DNA from: Paramecium tetraurelia
Taxonomy: Eukaryota > Ciliophora > Oligohymenophorea > Peniculida > Parameciidae
Direction of reading: 5' to 3'
Length of the DNA: 64,000 nt
Assembly: GCF_000165425.1 (NCBI RefSeq)
Contig: NW_001799322.1
Span: 186,001 to 250,000, forward strand
Every line of letters begins with the position of its first letter. The first letter of the stretch is position 1. Shown here piece after piece: positions 26,129 through 38,575 of this stretch. The notes below the pieces were generated by a model. The model did not search any database. It had not been told where the DNA came from and saw only the letters and a list, made by a program, of their open reading frames with translations. A program made the translations under genes and the position numbers.

Positions 26129-29100
26129 TCATAAAAGTTAATCAGCATCAGATACTTCCTCTTTATTTATAGATTATTACTATATTAAATTTATTAAATT
26201 CTTACAAATATTCCAACACTATTAAATAACTTATCTTCCATTTGTTCTGCCACTGGATCATCCGGCACTTTATCATCATCCTCAACTTCTCTTTTTTAAA
26301 GTTACTTTTATACCAAGGCTGGATTAGTAAATTTGTCATGATCAGTACCATCTTCAAATTTCTCATTATCGTACCCGTCATCATTCTCATTATTATAATT
26401 CTGTTCTGGTTTATTACTTTTTTATTGAATCTCCAATTCCCTTTCTTTTCTTTTCTCTTCTAAGATTTTCTTTCCTTCTTCCTTCTATTACCTCTTTTTG
26501 TAAGCCTTTTGAATTTTAACAGCTACATCATCAAGCTCTTGCTATTCCTTCTGCCTTAATTCTTCTTCCTTCTTTCTTAATTCCTCTAACCTCCTTTCCT
26601 CTTTGAGTTCTTCTAATAATTTCTTTCCCTCTGATTTATTTTTTTTGTGTCTATAGGCCCCCTGTATTCTTGATGCTGCCATATTAATTTCCTCTTCCTT
26701 AGCCTTGATTTCCTTCTTAACTTCTATTTAATCATCAAGCTCTTATTCAAATTCAAAATCATAATCATCTTCATTATTTTTTTTATCTTTAGCACCTTTT
26801 TTTTGATTCTTATGTATTGAATCCCTCTCGTTTCTTTTACTCTCCAACATTTATTTTGCCTCATCCATTTATTACTTATCTTTGGAGCCCCTTTAATTTT
26901 TCAAAGCACTTTCCTACTATTCTTTCCTTAATTTTTCCTCCCTCTCCTTCTATCTTCTTATCCTGTCCTCCTCCTTTTACTTTTAGTCATTAACAAATTT
27001 TTCTCTTTTCTTTTACTCTAATAATGCTTTGGCTTCTGCGATTTATTTCTTTTTTTAATATGCTACCTATATCTTCAAAGCAGCATCCTCCTCTTCTTTC
27101 AATAACTTATCTTTTTCCTCTTATTCTTTTAATAATCTCTATCTCTCCAATTCTTCCTACTATTTTTTTGCTTCTTATTCAGCTAAGTATTATTCTTTCT
27201 CCTTTTTTTTCTATTCCAATATTTTCTTACCCTCTTCTTTCTACTTTTTTTGTTTATAAGCATTTTATATCAACAATGCTTTCTCCTCTTCCTCTTTTCT
27301 TAATTATTCCTCATATCTTCTTTATTCTTCTTCTTTTTCTTTCTATTTTTATTCTTCCTCCTTCCTTTTTCTTTCTTCTTCCTATCGTCTTTACTAATCT
27401 TATTTCCTTTTTTAATCTTCTAAAATCTTCCTTTACTCCAATATTTTACTTTGTTCTTCCTCTTATCTTTTCATCTCTTCTTACTGTTTCTTTAATTATT
27501 ATTCCTACCTCTCCTTCTTTTCTTTTTCCTCAAGATATTATCTCTTCTTTTCTTTTTACTCCTCTTAAATTTTCTTGCCTTCTTCCTTTTACTTTTTCTT
27601 TTTATAAGCAAGCTAAATCTTCACTACTGCATCCTCTTAGTCCTCTTAATCTTCTTAAGGCTTCTATTAGTAATCATCAAACTATTCCTAATATTCTTCG
27701 TCTGCATTGTCCTTTTTATCCTATTCTTTTGCTTTTCCTGAGGTTTATGAATTTTTATCCTCATCTCTCTCAAAATAATCATCATAATTCTCATTTTCTT
27801 CATCATGCTTTTAATTTTCCTTTGCAGACTGATAATTAGGATCATTATCAATTATTTAAGATGAATTTCTAGCATGACTTCTTATCTTGGCCTATTTGGA
27901 AGTATCTGAATTCTAGGTCTAAATCTTTATATAATCATTAGGGCTGTCTTATTTTTATGTATTAGGAGGAGAATTTAACTTTTATTAATTTTCCAATCTC
28001 GGCTATTGATTTGCCTTAAAATCATCTCTAAAGAATTACTCCCATTACAATTGAACTAAGTCCCTATACACTTAATAAATGTGAATGAACAATTAATCCT
28101 TTTACAATTCAGTAATGGATATTTGAGACTCTAATATTAGCTATTCAAATTATCTTATATTAATGTAGTCTTAATTTTGAAATTTCTACCTAAATTTCCT
28201 TGTAAGTTCTTCTTTATTTTTTAATAAAGTCTATAATTAAACAAAGTATTTACTTTTCTAACTTCTTAATAAATTGATGATCCAGGATAAGTGATGTATT
28301 CTTATATAAGTGATAATATCATATTCTTAAGTCTATTGGCACTTATCATTTTTTGAATTGGTTAATCATATCCATCACTTTTGAGTAATGCTTTTGCAAA
28401 TTTTTAGGCTTTGGCTGCATCCATGTCTAATTTGGTCTTTAAAAACTCAACAACTCCATTCTCATTTAATCTGCCCTTATTCAAAGTAGACAATTTCTAA
28501 AATGATATGAATTTAATACTTCCTTGAATTTTGCAAAGGGTATGTTATCCAAATACAATTAACAACGTATTTCATCTGCATAACACTGTGCCAATTCTTA
28601 ATCAAGTAAAATAGAATCTGTGCTATTATTCTACCTTAATTATTCTTATTATTGAAACTATTATATTTGTTGCTATTAAGAAATATTATTATTCTAATCC
28701 TTGGGACTGGATGATTGTTATTATTATAAGTTTCTACCTTATTTCTACTCCAATTATTTTCTATTGTCTGATTAAAATTTCTTTAATTGTTACTCCAATT
28801 TTTGGATCTTCTCTTTTTATTCTTCCACTAAGTAATTCAATTTGGTCCTCTCTTCTATATCCTTATCAATCTCCTCCTAACTGATTAAATATTAGCCATT
28901 AGTTCCTCTCTTCTTGAATACTTGTAACTTTTGATTTAACAACTAGATATCTCTGCCTTGCTTATTCAATTATTTCTATTATTGCTGCACTTGGTGTTCC
29001 AATTAAGTATTCCTCTCCTCATAAAGTCTAAAATCATTAATAATTTTACTTGACAATCTATACTAATTCCTAATTGTCCTTCAGGTAGGTTTCATTCTGC

Positions 29101-29918
29101 TGTTGCAACTCCTTGACAAATTCATTATTTGATGAGTGCTCCTGAGCATGACTATGATATACATCAATTTACTTTTATTATTATTATAGTATATCATCTC
29201 TTTCTTTTAGTAGTTCTCTCAATCTCTAGAGTTCTTCATAGACTTCCCTGATTTCAGCCTTGATTATGAGATATTGCTTACATCGAGCTCTTAGAATTTG
29301 CTTACTTTAGCATTTTTCTTAAAATTTTATATTGTTATTTCCTTTTCTCTCAATTCATTTTGTTACTCCTTGATTTGCCTTTTCATTTATAGAAATAGTG
29401 ATGTCTAAGAATATCAATATGGAATTCAAACCTCAACTCCCAATTTCATTTGCACATTTTTCAAATTACCATTGTTTTGAAAATCCTCAATGATTCTCTC
29501 ATATTTTTGTATTGTTTTCTAGCTATAAATTATTAGCAATTACTTCCTATTATAAAATGGTTGTCCTCAATTAATAATTATCTGTCTTCAAGTGGTTGAT
29601 TTGTGTTTTAGCTTAAGATAAATGCTCAAAAAGTCTTTCTTTGTCAAACACTTCCATGTTATTTCTAAAAAAATCAGTTTCTTGTTAAATCTATCTTGCC
29701 CTTATTTCGTTCTAACCACTTTGTGGTCTCTCCTCTATCAAGTTATTCACTTTAACCTTTTTCACACTTCTTAAATTAAATTAAGTTACATTTTAAATCC
29801 TTTAACAGAATTTCCATAAGGTTGACTAGTCGGTATTTTTTAATTAGGGTTTTTGGCTGACTGAGCTCGAATCGCTTTCTACCATTTTGAATAAAATATA
29901 TACTTATCTTTCGGACAT
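26129..29918 (-). CDS. coiled-coil protein with about five IQ motifs
   Basis: 1190 residues with nine introns: 26180-26205, 28231-28253, 28497-28519, 29028-29049, 29259-29281, 29405-29431, 29519-29543, 29767-29789 and 29879-29903. Residues 30-430 form long Gln/Glu/Lys coiled coils. A less charged middle part follows (about 430-560). The C-terminal half is extremely rich in Lys, Glu and Gln and carries repeated calmodulin-binding IQ motifs such as VVKIQLAYKKK (about 706), LLIQNAYKQKK (817), LKIQVAYQKKK (887), SRIQGAYRHKK (1016) and VKIQKAYKKR (1072), most followed by EEGKK-type spacers. Calmodulin or centrin binding and a cytoskeletal site are expected. The gene ends 62 nt before the anoctamin start. 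All nine introns sit in the less repetitive parts. Confidence 0.85.
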
Positions 29919-30001
29919 GTAAAATTAATTATTAATAATATTTATATAGCAATATATTTAAATAGAAGTTGCAGCAACCTAATTTGAAACAACAGTATTT
30001 A

Positions 30002-30677
30002 TCATTTGTTCAATTAAAAATGTACCCTCTTTTGCGACTGAGTATCATTGCCACACTGCCCCTTTTTAAATTGACTGTACTTCATTTCCTATTTTAAAAT
30101 GCTCTTCACCGATTTATTGTCAGCACTTTGACTTCTCTAACTTTCCCACTCTTCTTTAATGAGTTCTTCTTTCATCTACTTGTGTTCACTGATAGATTTC
30201 AATTTATCCAGTCTTTTTGAATCAAATGATTTTAATGAATTTTTTGGTTGGAAATCGCACAAAGGAGAATCATTTTTCCTTTTCTTCTTCAATGAAGCCT
30301 AAGAAAGGAATCTTTCCTCATTTGCCTCCTCAATTTTTTAATGAAAATCATCTAATTACATAACTATCTCAGCCACCAATTGTATGTCCTTATTCGATTA
30401 TTGTTCCGATTCTTGCTTACTGTGAATTGATTTATTATCAGCAAACGCAGGTGTTTATGGATCATCAATTCGAAATTGACCACGAGCACCTTTTTGCTTT
30501 TGAATTGGAGACCTTTTCATTACTCAATGAGAATAAATACAAAGGTTGGTTTTTGTTTTTCTTCCCATCACTTGAACGATTCGGATCTTTCGATGACTGA
30601 GCCGTTTCTTTCATACCAATCGCCAATTCTGATGCTTACTCATCAGTATTAATTGTACAGCATTACGAACTTCCCAT
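30002..30677 (-). CDS. small basic protein with N-terminal MGSSQCC lipidation signal
   Basis: 215 residues with one 28-nt intron at 30513-30540 that joins a 45-residue first exon to the rest. The N-terminus MGSSQCC combines Gly2 and Ser-type residues suited to N-myristoylation with two Cys that could be palmitoylated, so the product is probably tethered to a membrane. The rest is basic, hydrophilic and probably disordered, with a short helical part (EEWESQRSQSADNKSVKS). No known domain. A downstream ATG at 30520 would start inside the intron and is less likely because the two exons join in frame at consensus sites. Confidence 0.72.
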
Positions 30678-30847
30678 TAATTAATCAATTAATAATAAAA
30701 AGGAACTAACTAAACCTATATTTGATATTTAGGATATAACAGTTGAAATAAACAATAATCCTGAACAAATATTAATTATAAAAAACTACTTGATTAAAAC
30801 GATTAAGTTGAGTTAAATAGATTTAATTATTTTGTTAATATGGTATA

Positions 30848-32590
30848 TCAAATAGTAAATTATTTAACTTAATCTAAGATTTGAGTGTTTGCAGAATTAG
30901 CAGCCATCACTCCATTGTATTTTATATCCATGTTCTAAAAACCATGAGGAAGACTTTCAAAAACCTTTAGTTTAATACTTTCTAATCCATTATTTTTACA
31001 GTAATGAACAAATTCTACGGAATTGTCCAATAATACATCTTCTGAACCCACAAAAATGACAAAATCTTTAGGAAATTGTTCAATAATTTTCTAAGGAGTT
31101 TGAATAGGAGACAAATAATAATCATTGGCTATAACTGATTCGTCTTTTATATAGCTCTATCGACACAACATTAAGAGTCCCATAGGTATTATCGAATCAT
31201 TCATACTTTTGAGATTAGAAGGTACTACATCTTACAGATTCAAATTAAGAGCTGGATATTGTAAGATAATTTTATCTGGAATTCTTTAATTGATTTCTAT
31301 TGCTCTGATTATTATTCCTAATGCCAAATTTCCACCAGCTGAATCTCCCATCAGGATGATGTTTTTTGGGCATATGTTGAAGTAGGCAGAACCAAAATGA
31401 ACTATCCACATGTAATATTGCCAGCAGTCATCAAGTGCCTAAGGAAAAGGAAATTCAGGGGCTAAGCGATAATCAATTGAAAAGACAGCCGCATTATCCA
31501 ATTTGTTAGCCCATTTTCTTGTATATGATTAATGAGAAAAGGAAGACTATGAGATGAATCCTCCTCCATGTATATGAATGATGATATTTGAAACTTTATT
31601 TAATCCCATTTCTCTGATATCTGTTCTTGATGCAACACAACTTGCACCAAAAAATGTCAATGGCTATTGTAATTATTAAATATGTTAAGTCTTTTATACC
31701 TAAAATTCACTATTTGTCAATCTCCTCACTACTTATAAAATATCTTAATTATTTATTTTATGCTTAAAGATTTATTTATTACACATGACTCTAACCCTAA
31801 TGTCATTTTCATTTTGTTTCAGTCTGATACTTCTGAATGCAAGCTAATAGAGTAAGTTATTTGGAATGTCGGTTGAACAGGTATTAAAATTATGCAAATA
31901 ATCTAAAGTTATTTGATTGAATAATCTTGGAATATAGATTATTTTCTTTAATTTAACTTTTTCTAATTGTAATTTAAATCCCGCTTTTACTATTTTTGAC
32001 TCATCAATAATTCTCCATAACTATAATACATGTTCAAGAGTAGGATTTGTGATTACTTATGTGGCAGCAAGATTGGCTTCCTCTTAGTTTGACATATAAT
32101 AGAGAGCCTTCAAATTCTTAACAACACATTACATAGCTTGGCATTGATGTTATTTCCCAGAACTAACGTAAGCATGCCCTAAAGATATTTTTTAATAAAA
32201 GTTGTTTAATTGTTATTTAATTTTGTCTGATTAATCCAATTTGATTATTTCTATGTTTGGAATATTCATATATTCCTCTTCATTAAAAATTGTATTTTTT
32301 GGCTTTTTATTGATATAAGGTAACATCTCAGTAACCTTTTTTATTTTTTAAAGTTCGAAAGCCAATTTTATTGAAGTTCCCCTACTTTCTTCCATGTTAG
32401 ATAATTCATCAATTTTTGAAAGTACATCATTATAAATAATATTTAAACATTTCTTCACAAATTTATTATTCCCGTCTTGAGTATTCAAACTTTCTATTGT
32501 ATTTTTGAACTCATTTAGAGTCTAAATGATGTTTTGATTATTTGTTTTCTCAATGATACCTGTTATATTGATTAATTCTTCTTCATTCAT
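30848..32590 (-). CDS. hormone-sensitive-lipase-like alpha/beta hydrolase
   Basis: 580 residues with no intron needed. The N-terminal 300 residues are helical and correspond in place to the HSL N-terminal regulatory domain. The catalytic half shows IHIHGGGFISQ near residue 341 (oxyanion hole HGGG), DYRLAPEFPFP, the nucleophile in LMGDSAGGNLALG near 413, the acid in VGSEDVLLD near 513 and the His in LPHGFQNM near 549. This is a complete triad. HSL-family enzymes split acylglycerols or steryl esters in the cytosol at lipid droplets. A possible 36-nt insert (gtataaaag...acaatag) near 31666-31701 is a multiple of three and was left as coding. Confidence 0.88.
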
Positions 32591-32740
32591 TTAATATATA
32601 TATGATAATTTTATATGATTAAAATGCAATAGGTTCATACAACTACTAATTAATTAATAATCAATTGTCCTTCTAAATTAAAAGCATATTGTGAAGAAGT
32701 GATCTTTATTGATAATTGCATAATTTATTTATTAAATATT

Positions 32741-34313
32741 ATGAAATTTAGTCAATCTCCAAAATCAACTTTCAATCAAAATTTCAATCCACCTCCTGGT
32801 TATTATATTGGTAATGATTTACATGATATGCTGAATACTATTAAGACTAAACCACCTCAATAATAATTCTCAAAATCTGATCGATTTGGTCAAATTCAGG
32901 AAATTATACATCCTCAAAGTAAAACTGTCGAAGGATTTGATAAAATTGCGTATTAATCCTCATTAAAACATTCCTTCTAAAATAAGAGATTACAAGATCG
33001 TAATTACGTTTATTAAGCCTAAGTATGTAAGTTTAATCAATTATTGTAGTCATAGCAATATTTGAAGAAGACTCAGGAAGTCGAAAATAAGATGAAGAAT
33101 TTGCTTATCAAACAAATGGAAAACTGTTTAAACTAATAGCTAGAAATAACACCATCAGGATAATGCGTTTTAGATAAAACTAAACTGTTGCAAAAACTAT
33201 AGACTATAGCCCCATTACAAGTACGAATATTCAGCTATGTCTTTAGCACCCTGGTCCTGGGCATTATAATTCAAATGAAACCATAATCAAGCCAAGAGTA
33301 AGAGGAACTATTATTAAAGAGGACAGTAAAAGAACAACTTACTAAGAACCCTTCTTGACTGCAGATGTCATCTATGGAAAATAATTAACCAATAATGGAT
33401 AACAAGAATCAGAACTCAATCTCACTCAAAAGTAAAAGTAGAAAAAAATCAAATTCTTATAAGGAGACGATTATAACTTAGAAAAATTATTTGAAAAAGA
33501 AAAGAAAAAGAAGGAAAGATAAACTGCTCCACCACCTGGACATTATGATATTGAATCCCAATTTGGAAAAATAACAGAATTAAATTATCAAAATTAATGT
33601 TTTGATAGTAGAGAACCAAGATTTAAATATATTGCAGATGTCAACCCAGGACCTGGCTAATATTTAGCAGATAATCAATTCAATGAAACTGGGGGATATA
33701 TGTCTAAATTACCTAGATAACCTCCAAAAGATAATATGATTGTTCCTGTTGGTAATTATATTGTATAAGATTTATCAAAACCCTAAAGAAGGGATGGACT
33801 CTTTCCATCTAGTTTTGGTTCTGGATCTAAAAGAATGTAAGATGGAATAATTAATAATGACGCTCCTGGTCCTGGTAGCTATGATAATTTGATGTTAAAG
33901 AAGAAACAGTTTAAATATGTTTTTAAAAAGAAAGAGAAAAGACCTATGTATGAGAAATGCCCAGAATCATTTGGATTATCAGTGGCTAAAGAATTAGTAT
34001 CTGTTAATACCACAAAAGAACGCAGCAAATCTCTATAAAAACAAGTATTAATGATATAAAACTTAAGTAATAATCTTCTATGTTCTCCTCAAGTGTTCAA
34101 AGATTTAAGGATAAAAAGATAACCGAAGAATTGGGTCCAGGAAGTTATACTGTGCACGACTAATTTACCAAAATTACTTTTAATAAGGGAAATGATATCT
34201 TTGGTAAAGGATAAAGAATCTAATAATAATAATAATAAGAAATTGGTCCTGGGGCTTATGATGGCGATTACAAACTACTTAAGAAAAATTTTGTTAGAGA
34301 TGTTCATTTTTGA
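32741..34313 (+). CDS. sperm-tail PG-rich repeat (SHIPPO/ODF3-type) protein
   Basis: About 507 residues with introns at 33221-33246 and 34045-34067; a third 27-nt candidate at 33023-33049 (gtatgtaag...attgtag) is a multiple of three without TGA, so it cannot be decided by frame. The protein carries spaced PGPG-type repeats: NPPPGYYIGNDL, HPGPGHYNS, APPPGHYDIE, NPGPGQYLAD, APGPGSYDN, LGPGSYTVHDQF and IGPGAYDGDY. Such STPGR proteins bind inside or along axonemal microtubules. The family points to a ciliary structural role. It is divergent from the lipase gene, 150 nt apart. Confidence 0.87.
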
Positions 34314-35285
34314 TTTTATAATATGTGTAATTCAATTAATACATTTATTATTGTTTTTTATATAGTTCCTCTTTGGTTCAAATTATATAGAGTAATGCTT
34401 ATAGTTTATTTTTAATATTATCTTTTCATTAAATATATAAAACTTCTTCATTATACTAATGATCGATACCTATTAATAACTAGTAAAGTATCTAAGCAAC
34501 AATGTCTCTAGTATTTATTTTAATCTTATAAAAAATACTATAATAAAAGTTTTATTATTTATCGAAGACCTTCTTTTCTCTAATTTTTTGTTTTATTTTC
34601 TGACTTTTCTTTATTCCTTAACTTTTGAGGTTTAATCTCCTTAATTAATAGAATTTTTAACAATGAACAGAAAAAATTTCTTATCCATTAAAAAACAAAC
34701 TACCTTATTTTATCTTTCTATTACATTAGGAAACATAATAACTAAGTTAGTGTCTTTCAATACTTTAAATTATCCTTATTAAAATCTAATTTGGCTCACA
34801 AACAACACATTTAAACTGTTGAGCTTATGCATATAATTATATAATAATACAATTGGAAGTAAATGTAATTTATTCTGTTCAATTCAATTTTGCATTAAGT
34901 AAACTTGACACTCAATCTTCAAATAATTATTTTTAAAGCTCCTACAACTTTAACTAATGATTATCTTATTTACCATGCTAAAATTGTTTAATTCATGCAA
35001 ATTGCAGTGAAACATACCTACATTTTGATTTGAATTAAGATTATCTATTATTTTTCAAAATAAAATAAGTCATTAACTAATAGTAAGCTGCTTCATTATG
35101 AGAATAATTTTAAGTCCTACTTGTTATCACCATATTAAATAGTGGGCATAAGCAATAGTTTAAAATAAATAAATCCATTTTTAATTCTATCAATATAGAA
35201 AATAAATGATATTAAAATTCAAATAATAGATTAAAATAATAACTGTTCTAAGCTAACACTATAATATCAACCTTATCTGATAATA
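34314..35285. other. intergenic, no confident gene
   Basis: About 970 nt of AT-rich DNA between two convergent genes. A minus-strand frame of 118 codons (34332-34688, opening MDKKFFLFIVKN) is open, but its composition (Ile, Lys, Asn, Phe) is what AT-rich DNA gives by chance. No RNA gene noticed. Confidence 0.45.
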
Positions 35286-36095
35286 TCAATCATATTATAT
35301 GTATTATTAATCACAATCATCATCCTCATTTTGCATACATGCCAGCAAGTCAATAACACCTTTTTCATATTAAGTCTTTGTTTCTAGTAAATTATAAAAA
35401 TTGAGGTAATAATTCTCTATTTATGATGAAAAATTCTTTTTTTGTTCTGGTTCTTCGAGTTCTTTGAGTTCAGTTATGTATTTTGTAAAAAGACATTATA
35501 ATATAGTTTCTGCTGTTTTCAAATTTTAATTTGTCTGTTCAGAATACAATTCAGAAATGTTTCTTCCCAAGAGTTAATATTCCAAATAGAGGGAATATTC
35601 ATTTAAAAACTTCTCAGTTAACATCGGTGCTATCTTTAATAAAGGAGGGTAGTTTTTAAATTTATCAAATTTATTCACGAGTTAAGGTTTGCCTTCAATA
35701 ATTTCAAATTCAGGATAAATGAATCCAAAAAAGAAAACAACACAATTTTTCTTTGATTTTTCAACAATTTCACAATAAATCCCTATTTGCTTGGCTAGTT
35801 ATATTTGGTTATTGTTAAGAAATATGCCTGGCACATCTGAAATGTTTAGTTTGACCTTATAGTTGCGTTATAAATTCTAGTCAGGTTTGGGGGGTTTTTT
35901 TGTGCCTGTTTGTTAAAAACAAATAAATCTTCCCAAACGTGATAGCGTTTAAATAACTTGTGTACTTTACTAATTAGAACTCCAAGCGTCAGTTTTAGCT
36001 AGAGGCTTTGAAGTATTCATTCCCTTCGGTTTACCAATTTTGTTTATTCTTTTTTCAATACCTGGAATTTTGGATCCTTAATTCTATTATTACAT
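35286..36095 (-). CDS. unknown protein of 269 residues
   Basis: The open frame has no intron by frame. The N-terminal 75 residues are Gln/Lys/Pro-rich; then follows a compact part with beta-like pattern (KLNISDVPGIFLNNNQIQLA, CVVFFFGFIYPEFEII) and a helical C-terminal part ending in an acidic DDDCD tail. No family recognised. The ATG at 36095 is preferred over an upstream in-frame ATG at 36116, which would overlap the stop of the SWIRM gene at 36113; with 36095 the gap is 17 nt. Confidence 0.65.
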
Positions 36096-36112
36096 ATTTT
36101 ATTTAATAAATA

Positions 36113-37995
36113 TCATTAATTATTATCTTCATTATACATTTATAGCTTTTATTAGACAACGATTAATCTCTCAGCAAGTGTTTATTTCTATTTTTCTATT
36201 TTTAAAGAAGATATACTTATTATAATTCTAAGATATTTTTTTCGTTTAACACAATTTTTTCATACTCTTCTAAAAAGGCAATCTTTTACTGAATTTTTTC
36301 CATTTGAACATTGATGATGGCATTGATACATTGATTTAATTTGCTTTCTTCTTTGACAATTTCGGCTTCGGCCTTTTGGATTGAGTTCTCTTTGAAATTA
36401 ACAATCAAATTTTGATCAAGGTCATTCTTAAATATGATACACAATTAATACTAAACTATTCTAGAGGTTGGTTTATTATTGTAGCAAATCTGAATGAGTG
36501 GTTCCATTGCATAATTTATCACCGTTTGGCTATTTGGGTTCTTCGTCTTGATTTAAGCGTTTGTGGAAAATGGATATATGATAAGCATATAGATTGGAAG
36601 AATCAGAGAAAATTTATGGCTAATGTTTAAATATTATAAATAATACTTCTTCACTAGCAATTTTACTTGCTAAATCATAAATAGTCCATTTTTATAACTA
36701 TTCTTTTACATCTAAAGAACGGCTAATGGAAGATTGCTTTTTAAGTGGATATATTAGAAAATTAATTAAAATCTAGACGACATCCAATTTGACTTTTCTG
36801 TTTTCATTCACAAATTCAGTAATTTTATCCCAACCTATTTCTGGGTTGTCTTGGATGTAATTTAGCATTTCTGACAATTCCAGATCGTTTAATTGCGAGT
36901 CGGATAATTCTGCCTAATCAATTGAGATGTTGGTGTTTTTCAATCTTTCTTCAATGTCAGTTCTAAAAAAGTCCTCTGCACAAAGAATGTTTGGGAAGTG
37001 ATTATTTCCATAGCATTTAATACATAGAATAATTTCTTTAATATCTTTAATAGGTTTTTGTTGGTACCAAACTAAATTGCATTTCATTTAACATGAGTCA
37101 CAAATAGGCCTAATATTATTTTATCTTGTAACCTTAATTTAAGCGATAATTCTCTTATAGAATCAATAATTTATTATTCACTTAATTAATATTGTTGCGA
37201 ACTATTTTTCGATTAAAACAATTCTTTGAATAAATTATCAGGAATAGCAGGTTACGGTATAATTTTGCCCTAGTATTAATCTGAGTCCACTTGAGAATTG
37301 ATAATTCCCCAATGATTCAAAAAACCATGAATTCTAACGATAGTGCATGCATCAGCAGCTAATTGTCTTCTGCATGCAGTAGTTGTCAAGTAAACGTTCG
37401 GTGTGTTATAATATAAATTGATAATAAAGTTCCTATGTTTCTTATATAGTGAAGGTGTTTTGTGTTTGTTCTCTTGATTGAAATATTCTTTAAAATTCTC
37501 CTTCTCAATTGAATGTATTTTGTCGATTCTGAACCATGAAGTGCAAGAAGGTACAGTGATTTCAAAAGATCTCTTTTTAGTCACGAAAGGATCAGGAGGG
37601 AAAATTTCAAAATTCTAAGGTGCGATTGGTTGATTAATCAAATTCTATTGTATGATGGGCTTGTAGGGAGGTGGAGGAGATGGATAAATGATGGGTTGTT
37701 TGGATTGTTAACCTTGAATACTTTATTGCATTCCTGGAGTTATTTGTTAATATAAGAACGATTATTACGGAGAGAGTATTGCTGGACTAATTTGTAATTA
37801 TTATTAGGGTATTTATGTTTGGGAATGTAATGATGTTGTTTGAGACTTATTTTTAATCTAAACTGTTGATTGAGGAGGAGTATTTTGAACAATGCTTTTT
37901 GGTATTCGAACAGTGGTATCTGCATCATGAACAATAAATCCATTTGCGACTTTCTTGAGAGTAACTTTAACTTATGGCATTTTCTTCTGATTCAT
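36113..37995 (-). CDS. SWIRM-SANT chromatin-remodelling subunit (SWI3/SMARCC/RSC8 type)
   Basis: 592 residues with introns at 36188-36216, 36427-36451, 36620-36646 and 37110-37132. The first 150 residues are Gln/Pro-rich. A SWIRM domain lies at about 165-240: KTPSLYKKHRNFIINLYY, then YLTTTACRRQLAADACTIVR and HGFLNHWGIIN, all hallmark residues of the SWI3 subfamily. A ZZ-like zinc finger follows (RPICDSCQMKCNLVWY ... ILCIKCYGNNHFPNILC, about 290-325), then a divergent SANT-like repeat (NPEIGWDKITEFV) and a C-terminal coiled coil for dimerisation. The layout SWIRM-ZZ-SANT-coil is that of the SWI/SNF and RSC core scaffold in the nucleus. Two Mets are in frame at the start (37995 and 37980); the first is used. 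Confidence 0.9.
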
Positions 37996-38062
37996 TTAAT
38001 ATATATATTTTATATATAATTTATATATATGAAAATTTCTATTTTAATTAATTTTGTATAAA

Positions 38063-38514
38063 ATGAATACAAAGTCATTTGAAGTTTTGATACATTCATA
38101 ATATGCCTTCCACAGATGCAGAAATGAAGTGCATAAGTACGAAGATTGTAGATAAACAACATCCCCAATCCCCAAAGATCCTCGTCTGTGTAGGAATACT
38201 GCCAGAGAATTGGTAGGATGCTATAAGGAGGCGTATTTAATATGATGTTTTATGATCATTAGAGAACGTATGCACCCATTGTGTTTGGCACCTTTCAACG
38301 ATGTCAGAGAATGTGTTTTCAAGGCTGATGGAAATATCTTCAATTGCAAGAAAGAATCACAATAATTCGTTGATTGCCAGATGGATTAAGAGAAATATCA
38401 AGATTTCTTGGCTGTAATATAATATAATACAAATAGCTTTCAACAGATAAATAAAAAGAAGCTTTACAATTTGATTTCTTCAACTACAGAGGCCATTTCG
38501 ACAAGTATAGTTGA
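38063..38514 (+). CDS. NDUFA8: mitochondrial complex I subunit NDUFA8 (twin CHCH)
   Basis: 132 residues with introns at 38233-38262 (30 nt) and 38414-38436 (23 nt). Four exact CX9C motifs are present: CRNEVHKYEDC, CRNTARELVGC, CLAPFNDVREC and CKKESQQFVDC. This double CHCH arrangement, and the match of CLAPFNDVREC...FNCKKESQQFVDC to the CAEPFTEYWTC...FRHCRKQQAKFDEC part of human NDUFA8, identifies the subunit. It sits on the intermembrane-space side of complex I and is oxidised by the Mia40 relay rather than imported by a presequence, consistent with the lack of one here. Shorter than the human protein (172) at both ends. Confidence 0.85.
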
Positions 38515-38575
38515 GGTAGTAGTGATTTATAAATATAAAGACATAATAATATTAATAATATCGATATTTTATTAG

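Noticed and set aside
26064-26131. One merged gene covering the IQ-motif protein and the anoctamin
   Set aside because: A TGA at 26129-26131 ends the first frame after a consensus intron, and an ATG at 26066 opens the second in a different frame.
27024-27839. Plus-strand open frame of 271 codons rich in Phe, Leu, Ile, Ser and Pro
   Set aside because: It is the reverse complement of the Lys/Glu/Gln-rich coding strand of the IQ-motif gene; the minus strand has domain motifs, consistent introns and a correct total frame.
34332-34688. Minus-strand frame of 118 codons beginning MDKKFFLF
   Set aside because: Composition is that of AT-rich noncoding DNA and no motif or consensus intron supports it. 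Kept only as a note in the gap entry.
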